Shown here: in pieces, positions 45,276-54,986 of the stretch | Position numbering within the stretch: position 1 is the first letter of the stretch | Layout of the letters: every line of letters begins with the position of its first letter | Source of the DNA: Paenibacillus assamensis DSM 18201 | Lineage (GTDB): Bacteria > Bacillota > Bacilli > Paenibacillales > Paenibacillaceae | Assembly (NCBI RefSeq): GCF_000422445.1 | Contig: NZ_KE383837.1 | Span: 186,001-250,000 of the forward strand | Length of the DNA: 64,000 nucleotides | Direction: 5' to 3' | Notes under the pieces: model-generated | What the model saw: only the letters and a program-made list of their open reading frames with translations | The model's database searches: none | Told to the model about the DNA's origin: nothing | Made by a program: the position numbers and the translations under genes

Positions 45276-46676
45276 CTATTTCATCGCTTTTACGAGTTGT
45301 CTTGCCATATCTTGTATAGGAACCACATGAGTCACACAATTCAACTCAATTGCAGAACGCGGCATTCCGTAAACAATACAACTTTGCTCACTTTCAGCAA
45401 ACGTCGATGTTACACCATTCTGGTATAACGTATTCATCGACCTGGCGCCGTCATTCCCCATTCCTGTAAGCAGGATGATATGACGTTCATATCCATCGAA
45501 TGGAAGCAAAGATTCGAACAACACATCAACGGAAGGACGATGCCCTGAACGAGGCGCCGTTACGCTTAATTCAATTACATGAGTACCATCCGGTCGAGCA
45601 ACAACGGTCATATGTTGTCCACCTGGTGCCAAATACGCCCAACCCGACTGCAGAACATCTCCTTGTTCAGCTTCTTTCACATGCAATTCAGAGTAAGTAT
45701 TAAGTCGCTGAGCCAAAGAATGCGTAAAGTTAGGCGGCATATGTTGGACAATCAATACAGGAGCTGGCAAGTCCCCTGGCAGATTTGACAACAATTCCTT
45801 AAGAGCTCTTGGTCCCCCGGTTGATGTCCCCACGGCAACAAGTTGACTATAATTCGTGTTGTTAGACATCCGCTTAGACATGTTGAAGCGGGAACTTTGA
45901 TGTTCAGAAGGTGCTCGGTGCTGATCCACCGCATAGCGCTTCTTATCAGGCAATTTTCGAATAGAAACCGTTTCATCCAATGGTTTGCTAATAGACGATG
46001 TTTGCTTTCTTAAAATTGAAGTATCATCCTTAGAAGTGGATTGTACTTCTTTCTTCTGCTTATCGACTAGTTCACTAGAAGTATGCGGGCGCAATCGTTT
46101 GCTATCTAGACGCTCAGATACGTTGTTCCCAATGCTAGCTTCGCTTCTTGTCGTCTTTAACAGACGAGCATCTTGTCCAATGGATGGCGGAGTACTTGGC
46201 TTTTCTGAACGCTGTTGCTCGGAAATGCGTCTCTCTTCAGCCATGCTGTTTAATTGCTTGCGTCTAACATCTGATACGATAGCTGCATGAAGCTTTTCAC
46301 GTAGCATCATACCTACTTTATGAATATCTTGCAGTCCTCCTGATGGGCTTGGCTTACATACGAAGTCAAAAGCACCATACTCTAGGGCTGCCAACGTTTC
46401 TTGACGCCCTTCCTCCGTTAAGCCAGACAGCATAATCGTCGGGGTCGGACATTCAGACATGATCTGCCTTAGTGCATCAATTCCATTACGAATTGGCATT
46501 TCAACATCCATCGTCACAGCATCAGGATTCAGCTGCTTCACCTGCTCTACAGCCTCGACACCGTTGCTGGCTGTTCCAACTACTACAAAAGCGGGATCTT
46601 CTAAGATAAGATCGGAAATGATTGTTCGCATAAAGGGCGAATCGTCCACGACAAGAATTTTCTTCGTTGCCATCAT
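45276..46676 (-). CDS. cheB: Protein-glutamate methylesterase CheB with long linker
   Basis: A 466-residue response regulator-methylesterase. The receiver domain (1 to about 120) has ILVVDDSPFMRTIISD and the phosphoacceptor aspartate in AVTMDVEMPIRNG, with lysine in CKPSPSG. The catalytic domain (from about 280) has VAVGTSTGGPRALKELL, VQHMPPNF and TGMGNDGARSMN, the Ser-His-Asp triad. The linker of about 150 residues between them is much longer than usual and rich in Ser, Arg, Lys and Gln. GGAGG lies nine bases before the ATG at 46676. It acts on receptor methyl groups in adaptation. Confidence 0.95.
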   Translation of the reverse strand: MMATKKILVVDDSPFMRTIISDLILEDPAFVVVGTASNGVEAVEQVKQLNPDAVTMDVEMPIRNGIDALRQIMSECPTPTIMLSGLTEEGRQETLAALEYGAFDFVCKPSPSGGLQDIHKVGMMLREKLHAAIVSDVRRKQLNSMAEERRISEQQRSEKPSTPPSIGQDARLLKTTRSEASIGNNVSERLDSKRLRPHTSSELVDKQKKEVQSTSKDDTSILRKQTSSISKPLDETVSIRKLPDKKRYAVDQHRAPSEHQSSRFNMSKRMSNNTNYSQLVAVGTSTGGPRALKELLSNLPGDLPAPVLIVQHMPPNFTHSLAQRLNTYSELHVKEAEQGDVLQSGWAYLAPGGQHMTVVARPDGTHVIELSVTAPRSGHRPSVDVLFESLLPFDGYERHIILLTGMGNDGARSMNTLYQNGVTSTFAESEQSCIVYGMPRSAIELNCVTHVVPIQDMARQLVKAMK

Positions 46677-46766
46677 TCCCACTCTCCTCCGTCATGGTAT
46701 GATTGAGCGAACTAATTAAATCAAGTTCGTTCTATCATTATCTTAATATGTTTCGAGCCATTTCGA

Positions 46767-47672
46767 CTACTTAAAACTTGTAAATCTCTTTAACCAACTG
46801 CTTACTTTTTGTTTCACAACACTGCCCTGCTGCTGTTGACTATTATTCATATAAGCCTTTGCAAGCTGCCTAATCTGTTGTGATGCTAAACTATCTTGAA
46901 ATAGCACACTGTAAGGTATTTGCTTCTTTACTGCTTTCATGACATGAATATCATCGAAAATATAACCAAGAATCGCGATATCTAACGACAAAAATCGACG
47001 AGCAACCGTTAAAATACGATCTGCTGTTTGTCTTCCTTCAGCCCAGTCCGTCGCTCGGTTTACTATAAGTCGGAATGAGGTGTGCTCAGCCATACGATGT
47101 ACCACTTTGATAAGCGCGTAAGCATCCGCAATCGCAGTAGGCTCTGGTGTTGTTACAACAAACGTTTCATCCGCAGCTGCAATGAATCTCAAACTCTCTT
47201 TGCTTAATCCTGCACCCGTATCAAACAAAATAACATCATAGCGCTCATTCCAGCTTTCCAATTCAGCCAAGAACGACTCTAGACTGTTATCAGGCAAGTT
47301 AAACAATTCATGCAGGCCAGAACCACCAGAAATGTAATGCATCCCTTTCGGACCAATCTGTACGATGTCTTCTAAGCTTTTTGTACCGTTAATGACATGA
47401 AATAAATTGGCAGAAGCAGGATTACCTATAAGTACATCGATATTGGCCATACCGATATCTGCATCGAATAGCAATGTTCGGTAGCCAGCTTCTTGCAAAG
47501 CTATTGAAAAATTTAACGAAAAGTTAGATTTCCCAACCCCACCTTTTCCACTTGTAACGGCAATTACTCTTGCTTGTCGATGTGATACAACTGCTCGCTC
47601 TTCTCGCTCAGCAGATAGTTGAGAGGCACGAGCCACTAGATGCCGAAGAGCTTGCGCTTGATCTTTCATCAT
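46767..47672 (-). CDS. flhG: MinD-like ATPase FlhG (YlxH)
   Basis: A 301-residue ParA/MinD-family ATPase that controls flagellar number and placement with FlhF. The N-terminus carries the activator helix DQAQALRHLV, which stimulates the FlhF GTPase. The deviant Walker A is VTSGKGGVGKSNFSLN near residue 40, followed by LLFDADIGMANID and ILFDTGAG. The C-terminal basic amphipathic helix (VSSWLKRFTSFK) fits membrane binding. Its ATG overlaps the flhF stop codon by one base. Confidence 0.95.
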   Translation of the reverse strand: MMKDQAQALRHLVARASQLSAEREERAVVSHRQARVIAVTSGKGGVGKSNFSLNFSIALQEAGYRTLLFDADIGMANIDVLIGNPASANLFHVINGTKSLEDIVQIGPKGMHYISGGSGLHELFNLPDNSLESFLAELESWNERYDVILFDTGAGLSKESLRFIAAADETFVVTTPEPTAIADAYALIKVVHRMAEHTSFRLIVNRATDWAEGRQTADRILTVARRFLSLDIAILGYIFDDIHVMKAVKKQIPYSVLFQDSLASQQIRQLAKAYMNNSQQQQGSVVKQKVSSWLKRFTSFK

Positions 47673-48979
47673 TAGAACTCCCCTAACAATTGTTCTGCTG
47701 CTTCACTAGGCGAGAAGGCACGAATATCATCAGGTACATTTTGTCCATATGTGATATAGCTAAATGGTACTTTTGTACGCATCGCTACATTAACATAAGC
47801 ACCGTAAGTAACGGTTTCGTCCGCCTTTGTAAAGATGATGCGATCTAGTTTGTTAGCCTGGAACTGTTTCACGATAGCCATCATGTCATCCGATTTCGAT
47901 GTGAGGCTTAGAACAAGCACAGACTCGGAACCTTCCAAGGGCTTCAATAACGAACGCATCTCATTAACAAACATGTCGTTACGATAATTGCGTCCAGCCG
48001 TATCCATCAATATTAAATTGCAATCTTCTAGCGCAAGTATTGCACGCTGCAAATCGTTTGGAGAGGTAACAACCTCTAATGGAGAATTTAGAATGGATGC
48101 ATATGTTCTTAATTGCTCGACTGCTGCAATTCGATACGTATCCGATGTAACAAATCCAACCTTACGATTATGATGGAACATTTGATCCGCAGCTAACTTC
48201 GCAATCGTCGTTGTCTTGCCTACCCCAGTAGGACCCACAAAATAAATGACCCTGGTGTTGGCTGCAATTCCTTCTTTAACATTTCGCATAAACAGTTCCG
48301 ACAGTACAGAACTCGCTTCACGCTTCAGCATTTCCACATCCGGTTCGTTGATTCCAAGCTGGATGCAGCGATCCATCGACTGCTTCGCCAAGTCATAAGC
48401 GTATTCTGAGAAAACGCCTTGTTCGAGCAAATACTTCTCTAATTGCCTTACCGTATCAGGCCAACGTTCGTGCTCTGTGTGACGAAGCATAGACTTGACC
48501 ATAGCTTTCATTTCCTGCAGCTCGTGCTGTAGTGAAGCTTCTGAAGCTTCATTCACAACAGCAGAAACGGAAGGTTTTGAACTAGTAGAAGAAGCTGCTA
48601 CCTCCTGTTGACCTATACGATCCGAAGGTGTGAAAGAAGTGCTCTGCACTTCTTTCACTGGAAGTTCATCTTGTCGAGCAGGTTTCTGTTGGACACGTTC
48701 TGATGGATAAGAAGTCGCCTGATTCCGACCCACATAGGCATTGCGAGCTACCGAAGATGGTACAGAAGGCCTTGCTGACGCCATCTCCCTTGCAGGCACC
48801 GATGCAGGCTGCTCATCAACAGCTGCTGTTACCTCAATTTTTTGTTTAGCAAAGAATCCAAGGAATCCTCCGCTCTTTATTTCTTTCGTGCTGACGATGA
48901 CTGCGTCCTTCCCCAATTCTTGACGAATTTGGCTCATTGCCTCGGGCATCGTTTCGACGATATACTTCTTTACCCTCAT
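47672..48979 (-). CDS. flhF: Flagellar SRP-like GTPase FlhF
   Basis: A 435-residue SRP-family GTPase. The B domain at the N-terminus (MRVKKYIVETMPEAMSQIRQ) is followed by a Ser/Pro/Gln-rich linker (60-150). The NG domain has VIYFVGPTGVGKTTTIAKLA near 250, SDTYRIAAVEQLRTYA, LILMDTAGRN and IIFTKADE. It dimerises with GTP and is switched by FlhG. The ATG overlaps the flhA stop (ATGA), with GGAG ten bases upstream. Confidence 0.95.
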   Translation of the reverse strand: MRVKKYIVETMPEAMSQIRQELGKDAVIVSTKEIKSGGFLGFFAKQKIEVTAAVDEQPASVPAREMASARPSVPSSVARNAYVGRNQATSYPSERVQQKPARQDELPVKEVQSTSFTPSDRIGQQEVAASSTSSKPSVSAVVNEASEASLQHELQEMKAMVKSMLRHTEHERWPDTVRQLEKYLLEQGVFSEYAYDLAKQSMDRCIQLGINEPDVEMLKREASSVLSELFMRNVKEGIAANTRVIYFVGPTGVGKTTTIAKLAADQMFHHNRKVGFVTSDTYRIAAVEQLRTYASILNSPLEVVTSPNDLQRAILALEDCNLILMDTAGRNYRNDMFVNEMRSLLKPLEGSESVLVLSLTSKSDDMMAIVKQFQANKLDRIIFTKADETVTYGAYVNVAMRTKVPFSYITYGQNVPDDIRAFSPSEAAEQLLGEF

Positions 48980-51009
48980 ACGTTAACCACTCCGACACTT
49001 TGAATTTCGATGCTTGGCTCCAACTCGTTATACGACAACACTGGAATGTCCTGCATCGTTCTCTCCATGAGCTGTCTGAGATACATACGAATAGATGGAG
49101 AAGCCAGTACAATTGGCTGATGACCAGATTGCACAAGTCGGCCAACTTGCTCATTGAAACGCTGGTACAATTGTTGTGTTGTTCCAGGATCCATTGCAAG
49201 ATAAGTGCCATTTTCGTTCTGCTGCACACTCTCAGCTATTTTACGTTCAAGTGCTGGCCCAACCGTTATAACATGGAGAGTCTCTCCTGGGATTGAATAC
49301 TGCTGTGTAATTTGCCGAGCTAGTGCCTGTCTTACATATTCAGTCAAAACATCAGCATCTTTTGTGTAGGTACCATAGTCAGCCAACGTTTCAAAAATAG
49401 TGACGAGGTCACGTATGGATATTTTTTCACGCAGCAATTTAGCAAGCACCTTTTGAATGTCTCCAACACCAAGCACGTTCGGGATAAGCTCATCCACAAT
49501 TGCAGGATATTGTTCTTTAACCGTTTCGATCAATGACTTCGTTTCTTGACGTCCTAGCAATTCATGTGCATGCTTCTTAACCATCTCGGTCAAATGCGTC
49601 GCTACAACTGACGGTGGATCAACAACTGTGTACCCTGACATTTCTGCTCGTTCCTTCATCGTTTCATCCACCCACAATGCCGGAAGTCCAAACGCAGGCT
49701 CCACCGTGTCAATACCAGTAATTGTCTCATCATCATATCCTGGGCTCATTGCCAAATAATGATTTAACAACAACTCACCACGAGCAACAACATTACCTTT
49801 GATTTTAATGACATACTCATTCGGCTTAAGTTGAATATTGTCTCGAATACGAATTACAGGTACTACAAGTCCTAGTTCCAAGGCACACTGTCTACGTATC
49901 ATAATGATACGATCCAGCAAATCTCCCCCTTGTTGTGTATCAGCTAGCGGGATCAAGCCATATCCAAACTCGAATTCAATTGGATCGACTTGTAATAGAT
50001 TAATAACACTTTCCGGGCTGCGCACCTCTTCGATCTCCTGCTCTTCTTCGAGCTGTTCATCCGCAATTGCTTTTTGATCAAGCATCTGCTGCATTCGATA
50101 CCCTGCATATGCTAACAAAATAGCAAACGGCCATGTCGACATGATCGGAATCGGTGTGAACGCTCCGAGCATAGCAATTGTACCTGCAACAATGTATAAC
50201 AACTTCGGATAGGCGAACATTTGAGTACTTAGTTCATCTGCCAAGTTTCCTTTGGATGCAGATCTTGTAACGATAAGACCTGCTGCTGTTGAAATAAGAA
50301 GTGCAGGGATTTGGCTGACTAAGCCGTCACCGATAGATAACGTAGAAAATTTCTCGGCTGCTTCAGAGAAACTCATACCCATTGAAGCCATACCGATAAT
50401 AAATCCGCCTACGAGATTAATAATGAGTATGACGATACCTGCGATCGCATCCCCTTTTACGAATTTACTGGCACCATCCATAGCACCATAAAAATCCGCT
50501 TCGCGTTCAATTTTCTGACGCCGCTCTTTCGCCTGCTGCTCGTTAATCAGTCCTGCATTGAGATCGGCATCAATAGCCATCTGCTTACCAGGCATCGCAT
50601 CGAGGGTGAAGCGTGCAGCAACCTCAGCCACGCGCTCAGAACCTTTTGTGATAACGATGAACTGAACTACGACCAGAATGAGGAACACAATAAGTCCAAC
50701 AGCTACTTGACCTTGTGTAATCCACTGACCAAATGTTTGTACGACTTCACCGGCATGTCCCGTGCCAAGGATTTGCTTGGTAGTGGAAATGTTCAATGCT
50801 AGGCGAAACAACGTCGTAATCAAGAGCAACGCTGGGAATATAGAAAATTCTAATGCTTCCTTCGTATTCATAGCTATGAGCAGAATCATGAGCGCTATCG
50901 CTATGTTAATGACAAGTAAAATGTCCAATAATAGCGTTGGTATAGGGAGAACCATCATCAGCACGATGCCAATAACACCAAGTAAGACGGTTAAGTCTCT
51001 CGCTTTCAC
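48976..51009 (-). CDS. flhA: Flagellar export gate protein FlhA
   Basis: A 677-residue protein with about eight membrane segments in the first 320 residues, then a cytosolic ring domain. The conserved FHIPEP-type region reads TLFRLALNISTTKQIL, followed by ERVAEVAARFTLDAMPGKQM and QIPALLISTAAGLIVTR. It forms the nonameric gate that couples proton flow to substrate entry. GTG at 51009 with GGAGGTAA upstream. It follows flhB after 26 bases. Confidence 0.96.
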   Translation of the reverse strand: MKARDLTVLLGVIGIVLMMVLPIPTLLLDILLVINIAIALMILLIAMNTKEALEFSIFPALLLITTLFRLALNISTTKQILGTGHAGEVVQTFGQWITQGQVAVGLIVFLILVVVQFIVITKGSERVAEVAARFTLDAMPGKQMAIDADLNAGLINEQQAKERRQKIEREADFYGAMDGASKFVKGDAIAGIVILIINLVGGFIIGMASMGMSFSEAAEKFSTLSIGDGLVSQIPALLISTAAGLIVTRSASKGNLADELSTQMFAYPKLLYIVAGTIAMLGAFTPIPIMSTWPFAILLAYAGYRMQQMLDQKAIADEQLEEEQEIEEVRSPESVINLLQVDPIEFEFGYGLIPLADTQQGGDLLDRIIMIRRQCALELGLVVPVIRIRDNIQLKPNEYVIKIKGNVVARGELLLNHYLAMSPGYDDETITGIDTVEPAFGLPALWVDETMKERAEMSGYTVVDPPSVVATHLTEMVKKHAHELLGRQETKSLIETVKEQYPAIVDELIPNVLGVGDIQKVLAKLLREKISIRDLVTIFETLADYGTYTKDADVLTEYVRQALARQITQQYSIPGETLHVITVGPALERKIAESVQQNENGTYLAMDPGTTQQLYQRFNEQVGRLVQSGHQPIVLASPSIRMYLRQLMERTMQDIPVLSYNELEPSIEIQSVGVVNV

Positions 51010-51035
51010 GAATTGTTACCTCCATCCATGCCTGC

Positions 51036-52139
51036 TCATTTAGATGTACCTTTGAGCTTATATACATAGGCTAATACTTCTGCGACCGCTTGGAACAAGT
51101 CTGCTGGAACGGCATCACCAATTTCAGTTCGTTCATGTAATGCACGTGCCAATGGTCTGTTCTCGATCATGGCAACACCATGTTCTTTAGCAATATCTTT
51201 TATGCGCAGAGCGACATAATCTTGACCCTTTGCGATAACTTGAGGAGCTTCCATGGAACCTCCCTCATACTTAAGCGCAATTGCAAAGTGCGTAGGGTTC
51301 GTGATCACGACATCTGCATTCGGCACTTCCTGCATCATCCGCATAAGTGCCATTCGACGCTGGCGCTCTTTGATCTTGCCTTTAATTTGTGGGTCGCCTT
51401 CCATCTTTTTAAACTCATCCTTGATATCCTGCTTGGACATTCGGATGCTTTTCTCGAATTCATATCGCTGATACATATAATCGAAAATAGATAGTATAGA
51501 AAGTGCTATTCCTATCTGTATGCCTAAATCAACTGTCAATTGTGCTGCATATGTCAGCATATTCTCTACAGGCATATGGTTGAGCTCTAAAATACGATCT
51601 CGCTCTCCCCATAAAGACAAGTAAACAATAACTCCGATAACAACCAATTTAATAATAGATTTAAGAAACTCAACTAATGCTCGTATCGCGAAAATATTTT
51701 TGAATCCTTTTATAGGATCAATCTTACTGAATTGCATTTTAAGAGGCTCACCTGTTAATAAGAAGCCAATCTGCATGTAATTGATTAACAATCCCATTAC
51801 AACAACGACTAAAAATATGGGAGCCATTACGATAAGGAATTGAATAAATAAATTATTGAAATAATCTACTACATTCGCAACGCTTAACTCCATATTCAAT
51901 CGATGTTGAAACGTGTCCCCAAATAGAGCGATAATACGTTCCTGCATAAACCCGCCCAACATCATTAGGCAGAAAAAGGTCGCCAATAATATGACGGAAC
52001 CGGACAAATCCATACTTTTAGCTACTTGTCCTTTATCACGTGATTCTTGACGTTTCTTCGGTGTTGCCTTCTCCGTTTTCTCTTGCGAGAATAGCTGGAG
52101 GTCCAGCTTGAGTGAATAACGATGTGGTATCGTGTCCAC
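51036..52139 (-). CDS. flhB: Flagellar export protein FlhB
   Basis: A 367-residue protein with a short basic cytoplasmic start (EKTEKATPKKRQESRDKGQV), four membrane segments and a C-terminal domain with the self-cleavage site NPTH (VVITNPTHFAIAL near residue 270). Cleavage between N and P switches export from hook to filament substrates. GTG start overlaps the fliR stop codon by one base, with AAGGGGGGAG upstream. Confidence 0.96.
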   Translation of the reverse strand: MDTIPHRYSLKLDLQLFSQEKTEKATPKKRQESRDKGQVAKSMDLSGSVILLATFFCLMMLGGFMQERIIALFGDTFQHRLNMELSVANVVDYFNNLFIQFLIVMAPIFLVVVVMGLLINYMQIGFLLTGEPLKMQFSKIDPIKGFKNIFAIRALVEFLKSIIKLVVIGVIVYLSLWGERDRILELNHMPVENMLTYAAQLTVDLGIQIGIALSILSIFDYMYQRYEFEKSIRMSKQDIKDEFKKMEGDPQIKGKIKERQRRMALMRMMQEVPNADVVITNPTHFAIALKYEGGSMEAPQVIAKGQDYVALRIKDIAKEHGVAMIENRPLARALHERTEIGDAVPADLFQAVAEVLAYVYKLKGTSK

Positions 52140-52933
52140 TACGAAGCTCCCCCCTTAGCAAATAATCGTAGTAACTCGTCCAATGCCTGAAACATTTTAC
52201 TGAATAAATGCTCCATCACGTATACCATGCTTGGCATCGTGAGCAGCAGTACGACAAGACCTAAAATAATTTTTAAAGGTATGCCGATGACGAAAATATT
52301 AAACTGCGGCGCTGTTTTCGCAAGAAAGCCGAGGGCTACATCCGCGAGAAACATGGAAACAATCAATGGTGCTGCAATTTGTAACGCGATAATAAACGCC
52401 TGAACAAATGTAATAACTACGAAATTCATAATGTTCCCATTTTGAATTTGGCCAAAAAAAGAGTTGCTATCGATAGGAAGCCACTGATAACTTTTCATAA
52501 TGGCATCTATCAAATAATGATGACCATTCATTCCTAAGAACAACAAAATCATAAATATGTATTTGAAGTTACCAGTGATAGGGGAACTCATCCCCGTAAG
52601 TGGGTCAACGACGTTCGCGATACCGAATCCAATTTGCATATCCACGAAGGAACCAGTAATTTGAACGATTGTAAAAAACAACTGCGCAACGAATCCAATC
52701 AGCAAACCTATCATAATCTCACGAATGATGTAGGTCACATATACTCCGTCCATCGGCACTGATATTCCTAACCCAAATAGTAGATAGGCAATTAGGCTTA
52801 TACTAACAGCGAGCCCGACTTTAAAATGATTCGGCACACCTCGGGAAGAAAAGACAGGCGCAGCGACAAAGAAAGCTGTAATTCGACACAGTATGAGCAA
52901 AAAAACAGGGAACGCCTGAGCTAACATGTCCAT
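52139..52933 (-). CDS. fliR: Flagellar export protein FliR
   Basis: A 264-residue membrane protein with about six to seven hydrophobic segments, part of the FliP5-Q4-R1 export channel. Seen: FSSRGVPNHFKVGLAVSISL, IGFGIANVVDPLTGMSSPI and FLAKTAPQFNIFVIGIPLK. The ATG has no strong ribosome binding site, and the fliQ stop lies 11 bases upstream, so translation probably depends on fliQ. Confidence 0.95.
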   Translation of the reverse strand: MDMLAQAFPVFLLILCRITAFFVAAPVFSSRGVPNHFKVGLAVSISLIAYLLFGLGISVPMDGVYVTYIIREIMIGLLIGFVAQLFFTIVQITGSFVDMQIGFGIANVVDPLTGMSSPITGNFKYIFMILLFLGMNGHHYLIDAIMKSYQWLPIDSNSFFGQIQNGNIMNFVVITFVQAFIIALQIAAPLIVSMFLADVALGFLAKTAPQFNIFVIGIPLKIILGLVVLLLTMPSMVYVMEHLFSKMFQALDELLRLFAKGGAS

Positions 52934-52944
52934 GGTTCCACAGC

Positions 52945-53214
52945 CTAACCAATATATTGATGCAAATTATTTAAAATAGAATACGTAAAATCAACCATTG
53001 TCGTTAATAGCCACGGTCCAAAAATGAGGATAACAATAAATACAGCAACAATCTTTGGCACAAATGCAAGCGTCTGTTCTTGAATTTGAGTTGTCGCTTG
53101 AAAAATACTAATGATTAATCCTACAACGAGAGCTACGATGAGCATCGGAGCGCTGACCTGTAGTACAGCCAGCACCGATTGCCCCGCTAGACCGATTATA
53201 AATTCTGCACTCAT
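52945..53214 (-). CDS. fliQ: Flagellar export protein FliQ
   Basis: An 89-residue protein with two membrane helices, matching FliQ in length and in the central sequence GLIISIFQATTQIQEQTLAF. AGGGAGAG lies upstream of the ATG. It follows fliP after 72 bases and precedes fliR. Confidence 0.97.
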   Translation of the reverse strand: MSAEFIIGLAGQSVLAVLQVSAPMLIVALVVGLIISIFQATTQIQEQTLAFVPKIVAVFIVILIFGPWLLTTMVDFTYSILNNLHQYIG

Positions 53215-53286
53215 GATACTCTCCCTTTCATTTTCTTATTCCCATACGTTCGTCCTATACCCTGCTCTAGAATAGGTGACAAATTG

Positions 53287-54042
53287 TCACGTATTGAAGC
53301 TAATAAGTAACGACTTCACAACTAAGTGCCAGCCATCAACAAGTATGAACAATAGTATTTTGAAAGGCAAAGATATCATTACTGGCGGCAACATCATCAT
53401 TCCCATCGCCATCAACGTACTAGCCACAATCATGTCAATGACGAGAAACGGAATAAATATCATGAAACCCATTTGAAATGCGGTCTTTAATTCACTTATT
53501 GCATAAGCAGGTACGAGTACGGAGAGCGGAATGTCTTGATACGTCTTCGGCTTCTCGGTTTTCGTATATTTCATAAATAAAAGCAAGTCCTTCTCACGCG
53601 TTTGCTTGAACATAAATTTCTTCATCGGTTCAGCCGCTTTGGTCAAGGCTTGATTCTGATTCAGCTCACCCTTCAAGTATGGCTGAAGAGCAGCTTGGTT
53701 GATTTCACCAAGTGTGGGAGACATCACAAACAAAGTCATAAATAGAGCCAGTCCGATCAACACTTGGTTCGGAGGCATCTGTTGGGTTCCAAGAGACGTT
53801 CTCACGAATCCTAGCACGATGACAATTCGAGTAAACGAAGTCATCAGAATCAAAATGGCAGGAGCCAAGCTTAATATCGTAATCAGCAGAACGAGGGACA
53901 ATGAGGTTACACCTGGTTGTCCTTCTCCGCCTCCAACCTTGATATCAATATCCGGCAATATAGGAGCCGCGGAGCCCACGGAAGCTGATAGAGCGAATAA
54001 TGCTGCTGCTGCCATCAAAGCCAACATGTATTTCTTTTTCAT
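53287..54042 (-). CDS. fliP: Flagellar export protein FliP
   Basis: A 251-residue protein with a cleavable signal peptide (MKKKYMLALMAAAALFALSA, then a likely AxA site near GSAAP) and four membrane segments. Seen: SFTRIVIVLGFVRTSLGTQQ, MPPNQVLIGLALF and PFLVIDMIVASTLMAMG. It forms the core of the export channel. Its ATG overlaps the fliO stop codon (ATGA) with only a weak ribosome binding site, so it is coupled to fliO. Confidence 0.97.
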   Translation of the reverse strand: MKKKYMLALMAAAALFALSASVGSAAPILPDIDIKVGGGEGQPGVTSLSLVLLITILSLAPAILILMTSFTRIVIVLGFVRTSLGTQQMPPNQVLIGLALFMTLFVMSPTLGEINQAALQPYLKGELNQNQALTKAAEPMKKFMFKQTREKDLLLFMKYTKTEKPKTYQDIPLSVLVPAYAISELKTAFQMGFMIFIPFLVIDMIVASTLMAMGMMMLPPVMISLPFKILLFILVDGWHLVVKSLLISFNT

Positions 54043-54590
54043 GGGTCCATCTGCCGATCTTCATTGGTATCGTCTTGCAACAATCGTTTCATACGAGCAT
54101 CACGGTCAGGAAGCTGCTCCAGTTTCGATTGAAACATCTCATGAAAAGTGGTGGTCGACTCATTTTCCATGTTCAATGCATTTGAATGAGATGCCGATGT
54201 GTTACCACGTCGTTTATTCCACCACTCCACGAGGGTAGGAGGCAAGCTTACTCCTGACGGTGCTTGTTGTTGTTGGAAGGAAGCAAGCCAAACTGCTACT
54301 TGCTCCTCATCGCTGATCTTGTCAATAACGGTGATGTCATCCCCAACGCCAAGCACATAAATGACGCCTCCAACTTCTACGATTTGCAACGATTTGTTCT
54401 GTCCCAAACCCGTTCCGCCTAGTGTGCGAATGTTCTGATTCATTTGCCACATTCGGCTTTTTCGACTAAGTATTTTGATAAATAGAACGATAAGTACAAT
54501 GATCAATCCTAATGACATCAGTACGGTCAATACACTAGACGTATGAGTTCCAAAATCGGGTGTAACAGGTGGTTGCGCTTGTAGAAACAT
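54039..54590 (-). CDS. fliO: Flagellar protein FliO (FliZ/YlxZ)
   Basis: A 183-residue single-pass membrane protein (helix about residues 22-42) with a cytoplasmic domain containing LGGTGLGQNKSLQIVEVGGV, the FliO signature, and a polar tail. FliO assists FliP assembly. No Shine-Dalgarno sequence precedes the ATG, which lies four bases after the cheY stop codon, so translation is probably by re-initiation after cheY. Confidence 0.88.
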   Translation of the reverse strand: MFLQAQPPVTPDFGTHTSSVLTVLMSLGLIIVLIVLFIKILSRKSRMWQMNQNIRTLGGTGLGQNKSLQIVEVGGVIYVLGVGDDITVIDKISDEEQVAVWLASFQQQQAPSGVSLPPTLVEWWNKRRGNTSASHSNALNMENESTTTFHEMFQSKLEQLPDRDARMKRLLQDDTNEDRQMDP

Positions 54591-54594
54591 AGGT

Positions 54595-54957
54595 TTAGCT
54601 TAACGTTTTCTTAATAGCTTCAATTACACGGTCTGCTTGGAACGGTTTCACGATGAAATCTTTAGCTCCAGCTTGAATTGCATCGATAACCATTGCTTGT
54701 TGTCCCATAGCAGAACACATAATAACTTTTGCACTTGGATCCATTTTGCGGATTTCTTTTAGTGCTGTAATACCGTCCATCTCTGGCATCGTAATGTCCA
54801 TAGTGATGAGATCTGGCTTATGCTCTTTATATTTTTCAATCGCTTGAGCACCGTCCGCGGCTTCTCCTACGACATCATAACCATTCTTGGTTAAAATATC
54901 TCGAATCATCATTCTCATAAAAGCAGCGTCGTCCACGATTAAAATACGGTTAGCCAT
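54595..54957 (-). CDS. cheY: Chemotaxis response regulator CheY
   Basis: A 120-residue single receiver domain. Acidic pair in ILIVDDAAFMRMMI, phosphoacceptor aspartate in LITMDITMPEMDG near 54, threonine/serine position CSAMGQQ near 83, and lysine in IVKPFQADR near 104. CheY-P binds FliM/FliY to set motor direction. The gene lies between fliY and fliO with AGGAGG upstream. Confidence 0.97.
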   Translation of the reverse strand: MANRILIVDDAAFMRMMIRDILTKNGYDVVGEAADGAQAIEKYKEHKPDLITMDITMPEMDGITALKEIRKMDPSAKVIMCSAMGQQAMVIDAIQAGAKDFIVKPFQADRVIEAIKKTLS

Positions 54958-54986
54958 CGTTGGGTTTCCTCCCTAACTTATCTTTA

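Noticed and set aside
46708-46729. CGAACT/AGTTCG inverted pair upstream of cheB as a second LexA box
   Set aside because: Half sites are separated by 10-11 bases instead of the fixed 4, so it does not fit an SOS operator.
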